Shown: positions 44,804 to 55,400 of the stretch, piece by piece
How the letters are laid out: the number at the start of each line of letters is the position of its first letter
Numbering within the stretch: position 1 is the stretch's first letter
Source of the DNA: Symbiodinium natans
Taxonomy: Eukaryota > Sar > Dinophyceae > Suessiales > Symbiodiniaceae
NCBI GenBank assembly: GCA_905221605.1
Contig: CAJNDS010000243.1
Location: 62,001-126,000 of the forward strand
Length of the DNA stretch: 64,000 nt
Reading direction: 5' to 3'
The notes under the pieces: generated by a model
Database searches by the model: none
What the model saw: the letters and a program-made list of their open reading frames with translations, nothing else
What the model was told of the DNA's origin: nothing
Program-made: the position numbers and the translations under genes

Positions 44804-47800
44804 AACAGCGTTGAAGAAACAAACCCTCTAGTTCTGAGGGAGAGGTCGGCTTTGAGCGCGACACCCCCCAAAGAAAAAAAACAAAGAAAACATCGTAAAT
44901 CTGTTGTCTGCAGCTCCAGGATTCTTAGAGAAATTACGTATGCCGGCATAGACCACAAAAAGTGAGAGACCATGTGGAAACGCAAGAGCATTCCAATGGA
45001 TCAAGAGCACGTCCAAAGACATCAAGGGACCCAAAACCAAAAGCGACGACAGATTCTTGTTTCGTATGCCGAACCCCGACGTCCAAAAGCGACGCACCCC
45101 TGTTAGGGTTGATACTGTTTGCTTCCAAAGGCTTCCGGCCTTGAGCTCCTCGGCCGGTCGGAGTGGGAGGTTCCTGCTCCGCACGAGCAAATTTAAACTC
45201 TCCCATAAAAACGCGGCTTTCAGGAGTTCAGGCGTTGTCTGGGCATGAAAGACAATTCATGTTGACCTCTCATCTGTGCTCTGCTTCTCCTCAAAAAACT
45301 TGTCCCATCAGGGCGCTCGGTCGAAATATGATTTCAGTTCATTTCAGCTGTTTTGACGGACGTACGTGGGACTTCCTACATCCTTCACCGTGAAACTAGG
45401 AGGAACCTAGCGTTTGGCTCTTCCTAGCCTGCTCTCTGCTACACTGCTACACCGGCACACTCCACTCTCGAAGCTTCAGAAGTATCTCAGGAGAATTCCA
45501 GCCCCTAAAGGTTGGGAACACAACCCAAAACCCTCGACCATGAAGAGATCGCACGTTTCACCTTAGAGCCTTTTTGGGCAGGGGTGTCAAAACCCAAACC
45601 CTCACACTGCGGTCAGGGCTGCCTGAGCCGCACTTCCCGGCGGCCTTGAGCAGAGCCGGCTTTGCTAGATAACCTCTCTGGATCCCAAACCGCCTGAACT
45701 CTAAACACACAGGATGATTTCAGGATGTCCAAGATGCTGGTGGTGGGGTTCGGGTGTTTTAGGGTTTCCGGGATGTTGGGAGCTGAAGCTTACGGTGGCG
45801 CTAGGTCTCTGTTGCTGACAAACCCGCCCGCAGCACCATCCCGACAGACAATGGATCGGAACACGGACCCTGCTACAGATCCTACGCTTTTGAGCACGGT
45901 AACATGGACCGACCTTCGACTCCTGCGCACCCACTCCAACGATTTTTGCACGGCTCTGAGTCAGTGGAACGTTGGGGGTGCAAGGCACATGACCCTCAGG
46001 TTTCGGGTCGGGAACGGATTCTAGGGGCCACATTGGTGTCTGGCATCAAACCCAAAGTCTACAGAATCAAACTCAAGAACACGTCTCAAACCGAGCGCCA
46101 ACTCCGACCTCTGGTGCCTTGAAGCCCGAAGCCACTACGTGCATCACCCGAGCAGCACAATGAATCCCTACGCTACACAAGCGGAGCCGCGCCATCTTTG
46201 TCCGGGGCAGACCAGGGATCTGCATTGCCCGGTTCCAGGTTCTCACCTGGTGAGGTCTCAGTTACATTGGGACGGAGGGCTTTGAACCTAAAGCACTTGC
46301 AAGTCTCAGTGAGTCTGGGGGTTTTGGACCTTAAATTCGGTGCCGATTGGATTTTCCAGCATATGTGTCTCCGTTCCAGGGTCGGAGGACACTGCAAATG
46401 GAGGAAGTAGGAATCAAGCCAAGCTGGGAGACAATGAACAGTCGGAAAAGGCAGCTGCAGGAGCGTCTGGAGCGAGATCAAGCAGCAAGGATGAGTCGTG
46501 TCATCCACAAAGCCCCCATATATCTATTTATATATATATATATGTACATGCTAAGCATTGCATACCAACCCATATACCCATATCCATACCTATACACAGC
46601 CCATACCCATACCCAGACCCAGACCCATACCCATACCCATAATATATACCCATACATGTATACCCTGTGTACCCTGTGTACCCTGTGTAGCATACATACC
46701 AGAATGTACCACAATCTACCAGATGCACCATGCAACAATATATACCATGCATGAAGACGCTACGAAACCATAAGATGCCGTAGAGGAATTCTGTACAATT
46801 CAACTGTCCTCCCTTGAGGCCGAGCCGCTCTCGTCCGCCCAGCTGGTGATATGATCCGAAGGCATGGACAAAGCTCCTGATGAAACTCGTAGGGGACTTT
46901 AAGGGGGATTGGAGGGTGGAGCTGGGTGGCGGCTCGAAAACCAGGAAGTGGAACCCCTGTACCCCTAAAGCCTGTGAGGCAGGCTCCATGCCTGCAAAAG
47001 CCCCAAACAACTCAAGACGCTTGAAAATCACAGGAGCTGGTTTGTGCTACTGGTGTAGTTTGGAGTTTAGGGCTTGGGACAGGCTGGGCATAACATCGGC
47101 CTTGCATCTCAGTGAGACGTGGAAGCCCTCCAAGCTACTCGCATCACTGGTACCTGTAAGTATCTAACATTTGCTGAGCACATCCTCCACCGACCTTTTT
47201 CCGCAACCCCGTAAAAATCCTGAGCTACTCTAGCAACTACCAGAGATGAGTCCTGTTCTCTGTTCTCGGTTCGACTCCTCACCCGCTGCCTCGCCAGGCG
47301 ACGCCTGGAGCAGATGAGGCTTCGGGAAGATGACAAATCCCCCAAATTCCAACAACTATGTGCACAGCCTACAGCGCGTCCGCAGAAAATAGTTGGCTTG
47401 TGGGAAATAAGTTGAAGAATCTTCCTTGAGAACTCTTGTATTGTTCAATTGACTTAAACCCTTGCTTTCATGACGGAAGCTTCCCAAGCCAATACTGAAA
47501 TATGCTGACGCGCTGAGATTGAAGCCCCTCACCCCCACAGCCAAAAACATTGCCTAAACCCCAAGCCGCCTCTGTCTTTTCGATCGAGATCTGTCGACCC
47601 TGCGCGCGCTTCGGTGTTAGCGTCTGGGGGGTGGGCTCTGTGGTGAGTGATGTCAGCGGCAGCGAGCCGGGTGTAGCACTTGGAACACTCAACCAAGGAC
47701 GAGGCAGGGGCTCTGTTGGACATTCAGTGCGCGTTCGGAGGTTGTAACCACAAAGCTGCCTTGAACTTGGGAATACATGAAAATTGACTGAGTGCCCAGC

Positions 47801-50496
47801 GCACCTAACCCTGAACTTTTCTACGAACCCTCACGAAGACGATTCTTTCCGCTCGTGCTCCAAGTCTCTTGCGCTTTTACGCCTCTCCCCGACCCTAAGA
47901 AAAAGAGCCCAAAAAGGGCCATGGGCCTTGGCCTGCTGTGAGGCGCTGCGACCTGTGCCAGCTGTTCCACCACCCCTCATTCCAACCAACAAAAGAGAGC
48001 CACACAGGAGAGCTGTGCTTGAGGGTAACCAACTGCGAGCTGAAAGGCCTACTTCAGGCTTAGGTAGCAAGAATGTCACTGCAACATGTGTTTTCTACTC
48101 GGGGCACACATGGACAACGACACGACATGTCTAAGACCGACAAACCAACCGATCACAGTCGAACAACCGAGCTGGGCTCCTTCAAAGCGTCTGCTGAACT
48201 AGGAGCTTAATGACAAACCGGAAACGCCTGACCTGAACTCCCAAATTGTCAAGATTAGCTGATTAGCATTCCCTCCATAGACCTTTATCAGGACAAAAGC
48301 AAAGAAAGCCCGCCAATAAAACCCCAAGAAGCCAATGGCTCCTCGGCTTTCGCCGGCGTCCCGCTCGGACTCTGCTTCCATCCTCAGAGTTTCTGCACGC
48401 TTCTGGCTTTATTGGCTTTGGAGTTTTGAGAGTCGTAGGCACCGTCGTAGGCAGTGAGGTGTGTAGGGCCTTTAGGGACTCAGGGGCGTTCTCCACGACA
48501 GGCTTTGGCGTTGCTGCGAGAGCGAGTCTTTTGAGCTCTGGAAGCTCTGGTTAAGGTGAGATTTGCTGTGGGCATCGCCAAGACGTGGCGGATAACATCA
48601 AGCTACATACACACCATTTTTACATATGTTACCATGAAGTGCATGTGGTGCAAGGGTGTTGTACCGCGCCATTCAGAATTTGGATACCAACAGCCGAACA
48701 AAACCCTATACCCTAAAACCCTGAACCCACGGGAACCCGCCCCCCCCATTTGGAGAACCAGCAAAGGAGCCCCCCACCCTCCTGAGCCGACCAACCCCAA
48801 GATGCCAAGGGCCCTGACTTATCCTCAAGGATGGAGCGCAGGATGCTCGACCTCACCAGAGGCCAATAGAGACTTGCTTCAGGCCTTTCTAAAAAGGATG
48901 GGGAGCCTCACCCTTGCACAAGTGATCAGCCTGCCGCGTGAACGGGCCAAGCTCCGCCGCTGCTCGCATAACCAACCCCAGACCCCGTACTAGACCTAGA
49001 CCCCACCACCCCTAGACCCCCCACCACCTGACCATGCTTTGGGCAAGACCCACATATCCCGAAGAGTTGCACCGGGCGGCCGGACGTGTCCCGCTTCAGT
49101 GCCCAAGGTGCAGGAGGCGACGGGGCAGGGACCATGGTGAGGAGTGGTGAAGTCCTGCGTGGAAGCTTAAGATGTAGGTAGGCTTTGCTGTCTTGGCTAG
49201 TGTTTTTGTTCCGGGTTGAGGATTGAGGGTTCTTTGTTGGGGTTGTGAACTTGGGGTGCTTGCTAGTACTTGAGTTCGGCACTGCGGGCCAAGAGTGAAA
49301 GAAGGAGGAGCTCGCCCCCATGGTTTGCACGTCTGGGCGGAACGAACGTCCACTCAACAATTCGTGTGTTGCTTGTAGACTGAGCGCGGAGGGGGAGAGG
49401 GCTGCGCGGAGACAGCGGAAGAGTCGAAGAGTCGAAGAGTTGAAGAGTCGAAGAACCGATGAACATGCAGAAAGGGAGGTGCCGGCACAGCCTATCTTGC
49501 ACCTCGACCCCGCCTCTGTGAGGAAGACGTGGCTCCACCCTCCTGGCCGCAGTCTACACAGAAAGCTCAGGCAAGAGCTACATTTCCAGCAATCACAGCA
49601 CTGAAGCAGCATGGGCAGAGTGACAGAGGTTTGGCTCTTGAACCTCGGGGGCACAGGCTAGGGAAGTGGCACGCAGCAGCCTTTCTTCCACGCCTGAACA
49701 TCTCAAACAAAGACTGCAGGCTTAGCTACACGTCCCCTCCCAAGCCCAGCAGCGCATATGAAGCCTTGCGAACGCACAATTGAAACCATCTTTAACCTTC
49801 AGAATCTCTGGAAACCCCGAAGTCCTCGAGGTAACCACCAGTTGGCGAGGCCGCTGACGCGTCGCCTGCTCCATGGACAATCTTGACGAGACTTAGGAGA
49901 TGAGGATGGGGACCCGAGCAGAAACTCAGTTTCCTAGAAGCTTAGGGCATCTGTGTGAACTCTCTGGGAGGCTTCATGCTGAAGCCAGCAGACAGATGGA
50001 AGCAGCCCTGAAAGTCGCCCGCGAAGCCTTTAGGCCCAAGCGAAAGCCTTTACCAACTGCAGCAATTCTAAACTGGAACTCTAAAAAGCAACCAGAAGCT
50101 TACCTAAGCTTACCTAAGCTTACCGAAGCTTAACCATATCAAGCCTACAGCTCTGCTTGTCTTCCAAATGATCTCCCCAGGACCCTCCACTCCAGGCTTC
50201 GCGCCCATTTGAGAGACGACGCTGGGAGCAGTCCTTGTCCTCACCTTGGTGCACGTACCAGGGATTGATCGCACCTCGTGCTTCTACCCTTTGGCGTCCA
50301 AAGCTGAGAGAGGCCTGGCTTCGGCATTCAGAGCGCCAAACTGCTTAGCACACCATGCTCTGCACGCTTTCGAAAGCCCGCGTGAAACCTTCACTGGGCA
50401 TGGGACCTCGGGGCTGCACCAGGAATTTGACAGCCTACAACAAACCTGTCACCCGGCAAAAACAGCCCTAACTAGGCCCGCAGCTAAGTGTTCGCC

Positions 50497-52386
50497 CTCT
50501 TTGGGGACGAAGACCTCGATGAAGGTGTTCTTGATACGCAGCTCGACGCCTCGCGGCTTCGGCTTAGGATGTAAGTGCTGGGGGTTAGGGTTTAGGGCCT
50601 TCAGGGTTTAGGCCTAGGGCTTCATGACTCAGAGCGGTCTAGGCTCTGCGGTGATGGTGGGGTGGCGACTTGTGGTGGAGACACTGTGACAAGCAGCGCC
50701 TAAAACAGCAACACCTACAAAGATCAGAAACCAAAAAATGCCTCGAATGAAAGTCCACGAAGTGCCGAAGAGTGCTAACTCTGAACGAAGAATATTTGCC
50801 GCCCGGGCCGTAGGACGAAGAACGAACCCTCAAGGGCTTCAGTTTTTGAATTTGGGGTTTACGGTCCAGGGTTGAGGATTCTTCCGCTAGGACTCAAAGC
50901 AGTCCTCCATCTCAAGCCCTCGCCCCCCCCTCCCCCCCGCAAAAAAACGCAAAGACACTTCAACCGGCAGCCAACCTCTCCCACAGATCTATGAAACCTT
51001 CAAGGCCTGAACTCATACTACCCAGCTACCCCCTCAGCCCTAAAGCAGGCTTTAGAGTTGCTTTTCCAAGGTTGCTTTGGTGGACGTGTCCTTGCCTTGC
51101 TCCTCCGGGGCTTCCTCAACTGCCGCCGCGTCACCTGGCGGCAGAGCCAAAGGCCCCGAAAAGGACTCTTTACTCTCCTTAATCTTCGGCTTCTTCATGT
51201 TTTTTCCCAAGCTTCCGGTGCTGAAAGGGTCAGCTGGAGCCTTCAGGCCGGTGCTGAGCCCTCGCAATATAGGCTTATGCAGATGAAGACGTAGCTGGCC
51301 CGTCGAAAACCCATAGCCACACATACCAAAACAGCCTTAACCTTTGAATCGAGCCCGAAACACGAACTCCGAACCTTCCACTAAGAGCTTGGGTTCTGGT
51401 GAGGCCAATCCGATCATCACCACGACCACGGGCCTACTTCTTCACCATGAGGGTCAGGCCTGTGGCCGGCCATGCTGGGGTGTTCGGCTGCTTTTGCTTG
51501 TTTAAACATGCTCCACTTGCGGTTGCTCGGACCTCTTGCTGGGTTAGGTTCTATCTTCAGGTGTGGTCTGGAATTCACATTGACAGCTTGGACCTGTCAC
51601 TGACCTGTCTGCTGGGGACTCCGTGGGCAAAGTTGAAGCAGAATATCCAGACAAGAACCAGCAGTTTCCAATAACAACTTCCCGACAACTCCAGGCACTT
51701 TGTTCTGTTTATGGACCTCTTTCAAGTTGATCAAGTGGGAGAAGCTGCTGGTCGTTCCCACAAGCCGAGTGCAGTCTCAGTGGGAAGGTATGTCAACCAA
51801 ATTCAGCGAAGGGCATGTTCATTAGGGAACTCTCAAGTCATTCAGCCCTGGATCTAAACGTCCACTTAGGCCTGCGATGCTCTTCGTCCACAGTGTGGGC
51901 GATGGCTTCCAGGGCCCGTGTCCGATCCTGCCAAGGCCGTGGACCACTGAGGGGCTGGGTGAGAGGGCGCTCTCAAAATGCCTCAAATAAGTCGTTTGAG
52001 CTTTGGCCGGCATGTGCCTCTGAATCACGTCCTAATTCTTTGGGCCGCTCCTTCGTCTGGCATGCAAAAGTCGGCCATTTGCTGCTCTTTAAGATTCCTT
52101 CCCAGCGCTCTAAAGGCCCTAAGGCCCTCAGCACGACGTAGATGTCTACTCCACATTCTTGCTGCATCAATTGCAGTGATTGGGGCGCACATGCCGAGTG
52201 TGCCCTGCGATGTTCAGGACGGCTAAGGGTCGGCTGGGGACCCAAAGTCTCTCGACGCTTCAGACACCAACTCGCCCAGATACTGAGTGCAGAAAGCCTT
52301 CTACCCTTATAATACTTCTAAACTTCCGTCACGTTATTGCTTTCTCGAAGACCTCTTTTGGCTCCCCGAAACAAGTTTTCTTTTCC

Positions 52387-52422
<36 letters not shown>

Positions 52423-55400
52423 GCGCTATCTCTCCCTCACTGAAAAAGTCTAAGAAGCCTCCAAGACTCCCGAAGGGCCTGCTCCGAGCTCAGAGCTGCA
52501 CGGAGCGCCTCCTCGACGGCAGCCAGCTTCTCCTCACGTTGCTCGGGGTTCAAAAGGGAGTTCAAGGCTTCTGGTAGTTTAGGAAGTTTAGGAAGGGTTG
52601 GCATCTAGCGGATCCGGTTGAGGACATGTCGCGTGAAATAGGTGAAGGCCCTGGTTCAACTCTCACTCTCTGGATGGTTCGACCCCTCAATCTATCAATC
52701 ATGTCAGACTTCGCGTTTACCTCGCCCAGTTGATTGGACTTGACTTCAATTTCAGGGCTGGGGCGAGAACCATGGTTGAGGTTGAGGGCAAGACTGGGAT
52801 GTGCAGATGAATGCTCGCGATTGGACTAGACACGCGCTTTTACAAGTATAAACATATACGAAAATATAAATATAAATATAAATATAAATATATAAATATA
52901 TAAATATATAAATATATAAATATATAAATATATGAATATATAAATATATAAATATATAAATATATAAATATATAAATATATAAATATATAAATATATAAA
53001 TATATAAATATATAAATATATACATATATAAATATATAAGTATACATATGAATATAAATACAAATTTAAATATGAATATAAGTATAAACGTAAAAAAATA
53101 TAAACAAAAATATAAATGTTAATAAAAATATAAATACAAATATCAGTATAACTATAAGTAAAAAAACAAATATAAATATACTATACAAGTACCAATATAC
53201 ATGTAAATATGAATATATATATATATATATATATATTGTGTGTCTGTTTATCAGCTGGAAAGGCACCATTCCGCTTTGTGAAAGGAACCACATCTTCTCT
53301 TTGGTGATACAATAAAAGGACCAAAAACAATGAACCCCCCTCCCCACCTTTTCACCCCTCAAAGAAGCGGTCGTGGAGCCCGCCCGACGTGAAACGCCGC
53401 ACGGTTCTAAGCAGAAACCTCTCGGATGCCCATAAACTTTGTGCACATGTCGTCCCAACCCCCGCCCCCCCCCCCCCCCCCCCCCCCCCGCCCCCTGCAT
53501 CCTCGGCTATGCGCAGATCGTCTTGCCTGCGGAGGGTGGGTCGAGTTAAGGTCTTGGGCGTCGTGGAGGGCTCTTTTTGTTTCAGTTTCGGGCACCCGTG
53601 TCACACCTGTGTCACTCTTGCTTCCCTTCAGAACCTTTCTTTAAACCTTTCTTTAGCAGGGCAAGGCTGCCCAACCCTGCTAAAGCTGCGACAGCAATTC
53701 GGGGCTGCTCAGACCATCAGTCTCAACCCCTCGACCTGGGGTGTTTCGTGTGTTTTGCCCAAGGCACTTACTTTAGACCCAAGAACCCAGAAGGAGAAGT
53801 AAACCCCGCCTCTGCCGCTCCTCCGCCAGCCGTACTTCGACAGTGCGCTGAGCATCCTTGTGAAGGGCTTAAAGGTGCTAGGGCCTGGGGACTTGCGGGC
53901 TGTCGCAAGCGCTTGGACTGATTGAAAGTAAGGGAACGCTGCGATAGAAGGGCTTATTTAAACTTTACACCTGCTTTGGAAAACTTTGGCCATGATGACG
54001 TCGCTAGAGGTTTTCAGCCCTGAAAGCTCTAAAACGTGACTCCCCCGCGCCTGCGGCCTGACCCTACCCGAAAAACGCGCGGGAGTCACATTCTAGAGGT
54101 TTTCAGCCCTGAAAAGCTCGAAAACGTGACTCCCCCGCGCCTACGGCCTGACCCTACCCGAAAAACGCGTGGGAGTCACATTCTAGAGGTTTTCAGCCCT
54201 GACAAGCTCTAAAATGTGACTCCCCCGCACCTGCGGCCTGACCCTACCCGAAAAACGCGCGGGAGTCACATTCTAGAGGTTTTCAGCCCTGAAAAGCTCG
54301 AAAACGTGACTCCCCCGCGCCTACGGCCTGACCCTACCCGAAAAACGCGTGGGAGTCACATTCTAGAGGTTTTCAGCCCTGACAAGCTCTAAAATGTGAC
54401 TCCCCCGCACCTGCGGCCTGACCCTACCCGAAAAACGCGCGGGAGTCACATTCTAGAGGTTTTCAGCCCTGAAAAGCTCGAAAACGTGACTCCCCCGCGC
54501 CTACGGCCTGACCCTACCCGAAAAACGCGTGGGAGTCACATTCTAGAGGTTTTCAGCCCTGACAAGCTCTAAAATGTGACTCCCCCGCACCTGCGGCCTG
54601 ACCCTACCCGAAAAACGCGCGGGAGTCACATTCTAGAGGTTTTCAGCCCTGAAAAGCTCGAAAACGTGACTCCCCCGCGCCTACGGCCTGACCCTACCCG
54701 AAAAACGCGTGGGAGTCACATTCTAGAGGTTTTCAGCCCTGACAAGCTCTAAAACGTGACTCCCCCGCACCTGCGGCCTGACCCTACCCGAAAAACGCGC
54801 GGGAGTCACATTCTAGAGGTTTTAAGCCCTGAAAAGCTCCAAAACGTGACTCTCCCGCGCCTGCGGCCTGACCCTGCCCGAAAAACGCGCGGGAGTCATA
54901 TTCTAGAGGTTTTCAGCCCTGAAAAGCTCTAAAACGTGACTCCCCCGCGCCTGCGGCCTGACCCTACCCGAAAAACGCGCGGGAGTCACATTCTAGAGGT
55001 TTTCAGCCCTGAAAAGCTCTAAAACGTGACTCCCCCGCGCCTGCGGCCTGACCCTACCCGAAAAACGCGCGGGAGTCACATTCGGGAACCCTTCCCACCG
55101 CCATTCCTGGAACATGGGTTTGGTCTAGTGGTATAGCGTACTCCCTTAAGAAATTAGTTTAGAAACCAAGCCTACCCTAGGCTCAAACCCCCCCGGGTAC
55201 ATGGGCGATGGAAACTAAACTTAGGGGTACCCTATCGCCGGAAAACCGATAGAGCGTTTTTACTGTAGCAGTAGTAGCAGTAGTAGCAGTCGTAGCAGTA
55301 GTAGCAGTAGTAGCAGTAGTAGCAGTAGTAGCAGTAGTAGCAGTCGTAGCAGTAGTAGCAGTAGTAGCAGTAGTAGCAGTAGTAGCAGTAGTAGCAGTAG

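Larger units (their letters stand above)
43031..50496. other. Spacer with isolated coding-like scraps
   Basis: No exon chain could be built. Scraps that read like minus-strand exons include 43536-43739 (DVNPRFVMLASKCDVPDKAT), about 45812-45869 (SVFRSIVCRDGAAGGFVSN after an AG|G acceptor), about 47600-47723 (SSLVECSKCYTRLAAADITH, with a CxxC), 48342-48382 (MEAESERDAGESR) and 49030-49160. A plus-strand scrap at 46362-46500 reads SRKRQLQERLERDQAARMSR. Short repeats: CCCATA units at about 46575-46640 and ACCCTGTGT units at 46660-46688. Confidence 0.4.

Noticed and set aside
52752-53500. Tyr/Ile-rich minus frames over the AT repeat
   Set aside because: They are products of the ATATAAAT satellite, not protein genes.
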